64,000 nt of DNA from Anaerolinea thermophila UNI-1 (GTDB lineage Bacteria > Chloroflexota > Anaerolineae > Anaerolineales > Anaerolineaceae): contig NC_014960.1 of the NCBI RefSeq assembly GCF_000199675.1, forward strand, positions 2,976,001 to 3,040,000, written 5' to 3'. Made by a program: the position numbers and the translations under genes. The notes under the pieces are model-generated. The model worked only from the letters and a program-made list of their open reading frames with translations. It ran no database searches and had not been told where the DNA came from. Each line of letters opens with the position of its first letter. Within the stretch, counting starts at the first letter, position 1. Positions 56,931-64,000 of this stretch are shown piece by piece.

Positions 56931-57579
56931 TCAATATCCCAAACCGGTCCATGCGCCGGGCGCCGCGCTCGCGCAGCATTTTCCAGGTTGCCAACGCCGT
57001 CGGATTATCGAAAGCATACGGCTCCAGCGGGAGATCACCGGTAAACACCGAGCCATCGTCCAGGAAAAGCGAGACGCTCTTTAGCACTGGGGGTAACTTA
57101 CCGTAGTATGCTTCAAACACCGAGCCATCGTCCAGGAAAAGCGAGACGCAGCGATCGGTATGTCCCGGCGTGTAGAGAATCTCCCCGGCAATGCCAATCT
57201 CTGCCAGAAGTGCACGGCTTTACGCTGCCGTGATCACCACATTGCCTTCATCAGTAATCTCCACGTAATGGTCCTGCGGTTTCATCCACATCTTCATCAA
57301 CGGGATGGCTGACACCTGCACGTCCAGCACCAGCAAAGGCACGCCTTCGCGCTTCAGTTCCTCGGCAAGCCCGGCGTGATCCATATGATAATGCGTTGCC
57401 ATGGCATAGCGAATCTCATTCAGGGCCATGCCCATCTTTTTGAGATTGGTTTTCATCATTCCAAGCGTGCCGGGCCAGCCAATATCCACCAGGAAACGCG
57501 ATCTTCCCGCGCTGATGACCCAGTAATGGGTAGAACGGTAACCCACATCCACAATGGTGAATAAACTTGAAGATCTCAT
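56930..57579 (-). pseudogene. MBL-fold metallohydrolase, with stop codon and internal duplication
   Basis: Leftward from 57579 (MRSSSLFTIVDVGYRS) the frame shows a strand-rich start, the zinc motif THYHMDHAG (H-x-H-x-D-H) and then a TAA at about 57220. The same frame continues after the stop with AEIGIAGEILYTPGHTDRC, the second zinc-His region, and a conserved FLDDGSVFTGDL (binding Asp). The phrase VSLFLDDGSVF occurs twice in frame, 72 nt apart, with a 13-residue insert between. After about 56930 similarity is lost. One stop, one in-frame duplication and a lost C-terminus point to a decayed beta-lactamase-fold hydrolase. Confidence 0.75.
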
Positions 57580-57604
57580 GTAGCCCCTCGTGCCGTCAAA
57601 AAAC

Positions 57605-57626
57605 TTATTATACTGTTGTATAAGTT
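57605..57626. promoter_or_regulatory. Palindrome TTATAC-TGTT-GTATAA between divergent genes
   Basis: A short perfect palindrome between the MBL-fold pseudogene and the PAS-GGDEF-EAL gene, overlapping possible -10 boxes on both strands. It could be an operator or simply a symmetric AT-rich promoter. Confidence 0.4.
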
Positions 57627-57718
57627 GTAATGTATCTGTTAGGGGTAAATTTTTATAATCCCTGCTACAATGAAGTACAGAACAAGGCGCTCATTCATCG
57701 GGGACATTCGAGCCACAC

Positions 57719-60181
57719 ATGCCAACCCATTTGCTTTACCTCAAGGATGCCAGTCCGCTCGCTGGAACCATTCAACGCCAGTTGAGCCGAACCCAACTGT
57801 ACGAGTTGCATCCGGTGCGCTCGCTACAGGAAGCCCTGCACAGCGCTCGAAAAGTCTCGCCAGCACTGGTGCTGTGGAAAGCAACCCCCGCCGACCCAAT
57901 CGCCCTCATCAGTCACCGCCTTAAGGAAACCATTCGTGCCCCCATTCTCGTATTGCTGGAAAAACCCCACAGCGAAATCCTTGAAGGTATCCTGATTGCT
58001 CAGGGATTGCGCGGGATAGAAATCCCCACTACCACCGTGCAACTGGTAGCTCAAATCGAGACCCTGCTGAGTCGCCATGAAATCCTCAACCAGCAACGCC
58101 AGAACGAAGCCTACTTTCGTCTCTTGCTGGAAAATTCGCTGGAAGTCATCTTTGTACTGGATGCCGACTACCGCATCCGCTTTGCCAGTCCCTCTTTGCG
58201 GCTGACACTGGGCTATCCGCCTGACCAGGTCTTCCAGCGCAATTTCCTGGAATGGCTTCATCCGGAAGACGCCCCTCAGGCAAAAGACACCCTGCAATGG
58301 GCCGTCGAACACCCAGAATCCATTCAGGCATTGCGGGTGCGCCTGCAACATCTGGACGGCTCATGGCACATCTTCGAGGTCTTCAGCAAGAGCCGTTTGC
58401 AGGATGAACAAATTAAGGGCATTATCCTCAACTCCCGTGATATCACCGAACAGCAACTGGTGTACAACGCCCTGCGCGAAAGCCAGGAACGATTCATGCT
58501 GGCAACCCTGGCAGCCAACGATGGCATCTGGGACTGGAACATCAAGTCAGGGCGGGTGTACTACTCTCCCCGCTGGAAAGAGATTCTGGGCTTTACCGAA
58601 GGGGAAATCGGTCACCGCATGGAAGACTGGTACGCCCGCATCCTGCCGGAAGACCTGGACAGTTTCCAGAGTGCCCTGAATTCGCTCTTGAGCGGCGCAA
58701 CCTCGCGGTTAGAATGTGAAATTCGCATGGTGCTTAAAGACGGCGGCACCGTCTGGGTGCTGGTGCGCGGGCTCGCCATGCGCAATCGAGAAGGCGAAGC
58801 CTACCGTATCGCCGGTTCAATGTCCGATATCACCGAGCGCAAGCAAGCCATCGAACAGTTGACCCGCGCGGCTTTGTACGACACTCTCACTGGCTTGCCC
58901 AACCGTACTCTACTACTGGATCGCCTGGGCATGGCCATTGAGCGCAGTCGTCGCGCCGGCGGCACCTTTGGCGCGGTCCTCTTCCTTGACCTGGACCAGT
59001 TCAAAGTCGTCAATGACAGTCTGGGACACCCCGCTGGAGATGAAATGCTCATTCAAGTGGGACACCGTCTGCAAAAATGCCTGCGTGCCAGCGATACCCT
59101 GGCGCGCTTCGGCGGCGATGAGTTTGTCATTCTGCTGGAAAGCGTCTCTTCCCGCCGGGATGTGCTGCAGGTAGCCGACCGCGTACAGCACGCCCTCAGT
59201 GAGCCGTTTGAGATTGCCGGCAGAAAAGTGTTCACCACTGTGAGCATGGGCATTGTCATCGGGCTGAAGCAGTACAACACTCGCGAGGAAGTCCTGCAGG
59301 ATGCCGATATTGCCATGTACCGCGCCAAATCCTCCGGCAAAGCCCGTTACGTGATTTTCGACGCTACGATGCGCAAACGCGCCATTAACCGCCTCTCGCT
59401 GGAGATGGATTTACGCCATGCCATTGAACAAAATCACCTTTATCTGGTGTATCAGCCCATCCTCGAATTGCAGAGCGGCGCGTTAATCGGCTTCGAGGCG
59501 CTGGCGCGCTGGCAACATCCCGAGCACGGCTTAATTCTGCCCGCCGATTTCATCCCCATTGCCGAGGAAACCAGTTTGATACGCGAAGTGGGCAGGTGGG
59601 TGCTCCGCGAAGCCTGCCGTCAATTTGCCCCGATTTTTTACCAGACGAAGCATATCCGCCCCCTGGTCATCAGCATCAACGTGTCCAGCCGCCAGATTAC
59701 CGAAAGTGGTTTTGTGGAGTACATCCGCGAGACGCTGGAAGGGTATCGCCTGCCTCCCACCTGTCTGAAACTGGAAATCACCGAAAGCGCGCTGATCGAA
59801 TCGGTTGATATTGCCCGCCATGTCTTTCATCAATTGCGCCAGATGGGGGTGGACATCCATGTAGACGATTTTGGCACCGGGTACTCTTCGCTCAGTTACA
59901 TTCACCGCCTGCCGGTGGATGTGATTAAGATTGACCAGGCATTTGTGCAGAAACTGGGGGAAGACGAGCAAAGTCTGGAAATCACCCGCTCCATCTTACA
60001 CATGGCGCGCAGTCTGGGCATCAAAACCGTGGCAGAAGGCATCGAATCCCAACAGCAATATCTCTTCCTGCAACAAATGGCGTGCGAATACGGGCAGGGG
60101 TATTTCCTCTCCCAGCCTATGACCATTGCTCAAGTGGAAGACTTTCTGAAATCTCTCAAAGACACGCCTAGCGCTGAATAA
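57719..60181 (+). CDS. PAS-PAS-GGDEF-EAL cyclic-di-GMP enzyme
   Basis: 820 residues without transmembrane helices. An N-terminal receiver-like region (1-120) lacks a clear phospho-Asp. Two PAS domains follow: about 127-245 and about 255-380 (NDGIWDWNIKSGRVYYSPRW in parts). The GGDEF domain (about 390-555) has an intact RFGGDEF active site. The EAL domain (about 565-815) has FEALARW, the metal residues in DDFGTGYSSL and KIDQAFV, and the Glu in EGIES. Both activities could therefore work, making and degrading c-di-GMP, with PAS input choosing. No I-site RxxD is clear. Its end overlaps the convergent gene by 14 nt. Confidence 0.95.
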   Translation: MPTHLLYLKDASPLAGTIQRQLSRTQLYELHPVRSLQEALHSARKVSPALVLWKATPADPIALISHRLKETIRAPILVLLEKPHSEILEGILIAQGLRGIEIPTTTVQLVAQIETLLSRHEILNQQRQNEAYFRLLLENSLEVIFVLDADYRIRFASPSLRLTLGYPPDQVFQRNFLEWLHPEDAPQAKDTLQWAVEHPESIQALRVRLQHLDGSWHIFEVFSKSRLQDEQIKGIILNSRDITEQQLVYNALRESQERFMLATLAANDGIWDWNIKSGRVYYSPRWKEILGFTEGEIGHRMEDWYARILPEDLDSFQSALNSLLSGATSRLECEIRMVLKDGGTVWVLVRGLAMRNREGEAYRIAGSMSDITERKQAIEQLTRAALYDTLTGLPNRTLLLDRLGMAIERSRRAGGTFGAVLFLDLDQFKVVNDSLGHPAGDEMLIQVGHRLQKCLRASDTLARFGGDEFVILLESVSSRRDVLQVADRVQHALSEPFEIAGRKVFTTVSMGIVIGLKQYNTREEVLQDADIAMYRAKSSGKARYVIFDATMRKRAINRLSLEMDLRHAIEQNHLYLVYQPILELQSGALIGFEALARWQHPEHGLILPADFIPIAEETSLIREVGRWVLREACRQFAPIFYQTKHIRPLVISINVSSRQITESGFVEYIRETLEGYRLPPTCLKLEITESALIESVDIARHVFHQLRQMGVDIHVDDFGTGYSSLSYIHRLPVDVIKIDQAFVQKLGEDEQSLEITRSILHMARSLGIKTVAEGIESQQQYLFLQQMACEYGQGYFLSQPMTIAQVEDFLKSLKDTPSAE

Positions 60182-61373
60182 AAGGCAGATACACCTGTCG
60201 GGTACAGGAAAGGATGATGGGCAAGTCCTGCCAGACAGGCGGCGCGCCGTACAAGGGCGAAAATCCTTCCTTACAGCCGTTTTTAACTACACGAATATAG
60301 TAACACCCGCGCTCCAACTGCAAAGAGAGTGTGCCATCCCGAACGGTAAACCCCGGATTGAAAAAGGGCGGCTCGGCGCGCGCCGGGCTGAGCAGGGGAT
60401 TTTCCATTTCTGCTATCGCACGCAGGTCCATATCCACAGGCGGAAGGCTTTCCCACCCCGAGACAGGACACCCCATCCCTTCGCCGGGAGCAAATCCGGG
60501 AAGCCGGTACACTTCCACCTGCGCCGATGCCAGGGGTTGATGCGCAGTATCCATCACCCGCAGAGCAGGCTGATGCCGGTACGGGCAGAAGAGCACCCGG
60601 CGCGCCCGTTGTCCCCCCTCCAGCAGAATCTCTGCCTGGACGCAGTTGTGCTCCCAGTGATAAGGGGAACGCAGGCTGACGGGAGAGATGTTGCCCTCAA
60701 ATTTCCCTTCACCCTGTAGGGTAAGCGAAAAGGTCTGTCCGCCCTGAAGCAGATTCACCTCCAGGCACTGCCCGGCAGAAAGGCACGTCACCTGTACCCA
60801 AAGGCTATCCTCCCCGGGCAAAAGCGGCAAGGATGGCGGTTCGGTCTCCACGGGTGCATACACAGCGCTGACCTGCCATTCCATGAGCGGCGCCGGGGCA
60901 TCGAAAAGCACAGGCGCGGCTTCTTCCTGCACCACCGTCAGGTAACCGGAAGCGGTTTGTTCCTCCACCCGCCACTCGCCGCTGAAAATACCTCCACGAT
61001 GGGCCGCATCCACCTGCACCCACAAATTGGCACTGAGAGAAGTACCGGCAGAAATTGTGCGCGTCATCTGCCAGAGCAGGCGCGTGCGCCCATTTTCCAG
61101 CGTGGATTGAGGACTGCCACTCAAAAAACCACCCCAGGCAATCAGGGTGGTCCCTTCCGGCAGAAGGAAAGACGGATTACGGAAAATAACACCGGTCGAG
61201 GCAGGATTTTCCACCCATAGAGTGTACGTTAATACCCCTCCCTGTTGCGGGTAGCGCGATGAAGGTGCAGAACGCAGCACCAGCACGGTGGACATCTGCG
61301 CATGGGCGGGAAGATTTCCCACACCCAACATCAACCCCAGACACAGGAATAGACCAAGCCAGCGTGCTCGCAC
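60168..61373 (-). CDS. Secreted protein of unknown function
   Basis: 401 residues from a GTG at 61373, which has GGAGGTG upstream; the longer frame to 61676 overlaps the helicase gene and is not supported. A signal peptide is clear (RARWLGLFLCLGLMLGVG, ending near PAHAQ). The mature part starts with a domain resembling DUF11/cell-surface beta-sandwich (YPQQGGVLTYTLWVENPAS, about 35-150). It continues as beta-rich sequence with Cys residues that could form disulphides (CLSAGQCLEV). A surface or secreted role is likely. It follows the helicase gene leftward and is convergent with the c-di-GMP enzyme. Confidence 0.72.
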   Translation of the reverse strand: MRARWLGLFLCLGLMLGVGNLPAHAQMSTVLVLRSAPSSRYPQQGGVLTYTLWVENPASTGVIFRNPSFLLPEGTTLIAWGGFLSGSPQSTLENGRTRLLWQMTRTISAGTSLSANLWVQVDAAHRGGIFSGEWRVEEQTASGYLTVVQEEAAPVLFDAPAPLMEWQVSAVYAPVETEPPSLPLLPGEDSLWVQVTCLSAGQCLEVNLLQGGQTFSLTLQGEGKFEGNISPVSLRSPYHWEHNCVQAEILLEGGQRARRVLFCPYRHQPALRVMDTAHQPLASAQVEVYRLPGFAPGEGMGCPVSGWESLPPVDMDLRAIAEMENPLLSPARAEPPFFNPGFTVRDGTLSLQLERGCYYIRVVKNGCKEGFSPLYGAPPVWQDLPIILSCTRQVYLPFIQR

Positions 61374-61431
61374 TGCACACCTCCAGAGAGTTGATTCTCT
61401 TGGCAAAAGAGCAGAGGAAAACCTCGAAGGG

Positions 61432-64000
61432 TTATCCAATCCAGGAAAGCAAACCCTCCCGCAGGGCTTCAACGCTCTCCAGCACAGAGATATTTGGCGG
61501 CAGGGCAATTTGTGCCATTGCCAGCCGATGAACCAGCAGAGAAAAATCGGGGGGTGGCAACATCTCACCCATCTCCGCGGAGAGTTGAACCGTTTCCAGT
61601 GGCGCGGGTTCGATGGTTTGCGTCTGCGGGTCATACCAGCCAATTTGGGATTCGCCGGGAATTTCCGCCACATCAATCACCTGGGGCATGCTCGAGGCGG
61701 CACTCCCCGCCATGGATGCCGGCACCCCCTCATAGCACAGGTTTCCCCCAAAGGTCACTAACCGCTGGACGAGAAATTCCTCGTGAGTGCGCATGAGCAA
61801 GCCTTTACTGCCGGGCAACAAAACACGTTCCCTACCGGGCGGTGTGACAACCTGGCGATGCTCCAGATATAATCTTTGTGCAGGCATCAGCCAGGTTTCA
61901 GCGGTCATCTCCGCCAGTGCCTGGCGAGTGGTCTTCAAATCTTCTGGCAGGGCTGAGTCTGCAGTTAACAGGCAGGCTTCCAGGAAAACCTGCGGGAGCA
62001 CCTCAGGCATCAGCAGGCGTGAGGACAGGCGCAGACTGCCGTAAACCTGATCATACAATGCCAGGAAGGGCTGTCCCGGGTGGATATACGGACTCAACGC
62101 ATGGCGAAAGGTGTCGGCACTGAAACCGATTTCCTGGCGTTCCACAGGCAAAACCACAAAAAAGGCTTCATAGAGCCAGCCCGCCAGCGCCTGAAGATTC
62201 ACACCTTCCTGCTGAAGGGCAGGATGGGTGAGCAAAACCCCGCTGGTGAAGTAATTGTGGCTGAAGAAGGGCTGGTCATGGCTGAAGCCCAGTTCTCTGG
62301 GGAGCGGGTAGGGGTAGAAGGTCTCTTTACCGCCACGCTGTTCGTACAGTCCATTAATAGACTCGCGCACCATGGTCTGCGCCTCAAGGGCAATCAGCCT
62401 GCCGCGCTGTTGGGCTTGCATAACGCCCTCCGGCGTCAGACGGGGAAACAGGGCTTCAGGAAGGCGTCCGGGGCGGGTGGTGTAATTCTTCTCACGGCGC
62501 ACCTGTACGGTATGCTGTTTGATGTTGACCTTCACTACCCGATAGGGCACCGAGGCGTAATAGTACACCGCCCCCGGGTAGGCTTCGCGCATTAACTGGC
62601 TGAACGAGAGCGAGCCCAGTGAAGCAGAGGTAGGTCCCTGGGCGCGTTCCACCTTAAATTGACTGCCCACTTCCCGCAGGGGAAAGACGTAGTTGGGGCG
62701 GTCTTTACCTTCATTCTTCATGCTGAGCAGTTCGCGCGGGGTGTTGCCGGTGTATTCCGCGCGGCACAGTTCCATAAAGCCGGGGGGCCATTCAATCACG
62801 CTGTTGAAGGTATCCGAGGTGCGGTGGGTTGCCAGCAGGACCTGAGCATGCTCCCCACCCGGACGCGCCAGACACAGGGCGTGAATGTACTGCATATACG
62901 GATTTTCCAGGTACAGCGTGCTTTCGGCAAATGGACGGTTGAAGAGGGACGGCGGATCAGCAAACACCAGATGATCCACCACGTCTCCGCCATGCACCAG
63001 AATCACCGTGCCAGGTTTATGGCGTCCAATGCGCCCAATGCGCTGTTGCAGGCTGGTCGCCGAATCGGGGACGCCGATCAACACACACAAATCCAGATGA
63101 GGAATATCCAGCCCCAATTCCAGCGCGCTGGTGCTGATCACCCCTTTAAGGTTGCCTGAAGACAGGCGTTCCTGAATGAAAGCACGGTCATGCTCTTCGT
63201 ACCCCGCGCGGTACGGTAATACCTGCAACTGCTCCAGTACCGCCCGCGCCGCACTCAGGCTTTCCTCCTCTTCTACTACATCTTCTTCTTTGTCCTTCCC
63301 TTTTTCTTTGCCTTCTTTCCCTGTTTTGGCTTCTTCGCGGTGCATGCGGGAAAGCAGAGAGGAAATCAGTTCCACCTGCTTGCGGCTGTTGACAAAGGCA
63401 ATGAAGCGCGAATCGGTTTGTTGCGCCAGATGATGGAGCAAATCTACCACAGGCTCCAGCGAGCGTGTGGCAGGGGGGTGGGCAAACAGCACTTCCAGCG
63501 GATAACGCGGTGAGGTATCCAGTTCGGGACCCACCACGCGAAACGGCACCCCGAGCAACGCCTGGAGATGTTCCTGCGGGCGCGCCATGGTCGCCGAAGC
63601 GGCGATGAAGCGCGGGTGCGAATCCAGCAACCCCATCAGGTGACGCAGACGGCGGAAGAGGAAGGCACTGTTGGAGCCAAACACTCCCGAATAGGTGTGC
63701 ACTTCGTCAATCACCATCAGACGCACGCGCCGCAGGAAGCGAATCACTGCGGGCTGATTGAGGTTGGAAAGCAACCAGGCGTGCAAAATATCGGGAGTGA
63801 AGATGAGCAAACGCGACTTTTCCAGAATGCCCAGCCGCAGGGCAGGCGCCACGTTACCGTCAATGCGTCCAACCGAGACATCCATCCCCGCCAGTTGGAA
63901 GGCTTGCTCCCAACGGTCTTTCTGCTCGTTGCCCAGGGCTTTCATCGGGTAGATTGCCATGACACAGGCGGCGGAGTCACGTGTCAGGCAGTCCAGCGCG
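61432..64000 (-). CDS. DEAD/DEAH-box helicase, N-terminus outside window
   Basis: At least 855 residues; the frame is open to the window edge (ALDCLTRDSAACV before MAIYPMKALGNEQ, motif Ia). Motif II is DEVH, motif III SAT, and the second RecA domain has STSALELGLDIP (motif V) and QQRIGRIGRH (motif VI). A Lys/Glu-rich insert (near 215-235) lies between motifs IV and V. The large C-terminal region (about 400-842) is typical of DUF1998-type helicases such as the MrfA/Hrq1 group, which act in DNA repair; the zinc-binding Cys cluster is not seen here. Motif I should lie to the right of the window. Confidence 0.88.
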   Translation of the reverse strand, partial: ALDCLTRDSAACVMAIYPMKALGNEQKDRWEQAFQLAGMDVSVGRIDGNVAPALRLGILEKSRLLIFTPDILHAWLLSNLNQPAVIRFLRRVRLMVIDEVHTYSGVFGSNSAFLFRRLRHLMGLLDSHPRFIAASATMARPQEHLQALLGVPFRVVGPELDTSPRYPLEVLFAHPPATRSLEPVVDLLHHLAQQTDSRFIAFVNSRKQVELISSLLSRMHREEAKTGKEGKEKGKDKEEDVVEEEESLSAARAVLEQLQVLPYRAGYEEHDRAFIQERLSSGNLKGVISTSALELGLDIPHLDLCVLIGVPDSATSLQQRIGRIGRHKPGTVILVHGGDVVDHLVFADPPSLFNRPFAESTLYLENPYMQYIHALCLARPGGEHAQVLLATHRTSDTFNSVIEWPPGFMELCRAEYTGNTPRELLSMKNEGKDRPNYVFPLREVGSQFKVERAQGPTSASLGSLSFSQLMREAYPGAVYYYASVPYRVVKVNIKQHTVQVRREKNYTTRPGRLPEALFPRLTPEGVMQAQQRGRLIALEAQTMVRESINGLYEQRGGKETFYPYPLPRELGFSHDQPFFSHNYFTSGVLLTHPALQQEGVNLQALAGWLYEAFFVVLPVERQEIGFSADTFRHALSPYIHPGQPFLALYDQVYGSLRLSSRLLMPEVLPQVFLEACLLTADSALPEDLKTTRQALAEMTAETWLMPAQRLYLEHRQVVTPPGRERVLLPGSKGLLMRTHEEFLVQRLVTFGGNLCYEGVPASMAGSAASSMPQVIDVAEIPGESQIGWYDPQTQTIEPAPLETVQLSAEMGEMLPPPDFSLLVHRLAMAQIALPPNISVLESVEALREGLLSWIG

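Noticed and set aside
60168..61676. A 502-residue version of the secreted protein
   Set aside because: The extension overlaps the helicase gene and lacks a start signal. A GTG with GGAGGTG lies directly before a signal peptide at 61373.

Overview
The window looks like a chromosome segment of a Chloroflexota bacterium, most likely class Anaerolineae and possibly thermophilic. This is inference from gene content: a DUF2298 (Chlor_Arch_YYY) membrane giant, a DUF4013 protein, CDP-alcohol phosphotransferase next to an LpxL-like acyltransferase, an Hsp20, and GAF-rich RsbU-type regulators. No rRNA or taxonomic marker tree can be checked here. Host genes are GC-rich (roughly 55-58% by eye). The stretch from about 34 to 46 kb is visibly AT-rich, with a GC-rich patch at 40.4-41.2 kb.

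Layout. 1-8.6 kb: small heat-shock protein, adenosine deaminase coupled to an S9 peptidase, a glycosyltransferase, and a PadR regulator with its own palindromic operator followed by a MacB/FtsX-type ABC exporter. 8.8-20.6 kb: nucleotidyltransferase, large membrane protein, bacterioferritin, DinB-like protein, then a leftward cluster of PEP/pyruvate-binding protein, dnaN, UbiB-like kinase, NarL-type response regulator and histidine kinase. 20.7-27.9 kb: HEAT-repeat protein and ABC exporter (rightward), then a leftward envelope-lipid cluster. 28.0-33.1 kb: UDP-sugar dehydrogenase, DUF2298 protein and a DSD1-like PLP enzyme.

33.2-47.0 kb is the unusual part. Two tRNA genes, Arg(GCG) and Asn(GTT), point their 3' ends at each other. 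Each is followed by five near-identical tandem units (87 bp and 73-75 bp) that start again with the 3' tail of that tRNA. The two arrays share a core (a CCCC-N5-GGGG hairpin, then TATTCG and the tRNA tail) although their tails differ. Between them lies a decayed integron: a frameshifted intI on the minus strand, an attI-like core, and four attC-terminated cassettes in canonical orientation. The R'' box of each attC is complementary to the start of its own cassette. Cassette cargo is a CPBP membrane protease, a long prokaryotic Argonaute (frameshifted and cut off by an IS), a truncated DNA methyltransferase, a secreted amidase with a partner, and a PD-(D/E)XK-like nuclease with an in-frame stop. 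Much of the cargo looks like DNA defence, and most of it is broken.

47.0-64.0 kb returns to host genes: a valine T-box leader with valS, a second CPBP protease, a STAS / RsbW-like / six-GAF RsbU-like partner-switching operon, an FtsB-like protein, tRNA-Leu(CAG), a decayed MBL-fold gene, a PAS-GGDEF-EAL protein, a secreted protein, and a DEAD/DEAH helicase that runs off the right edge.
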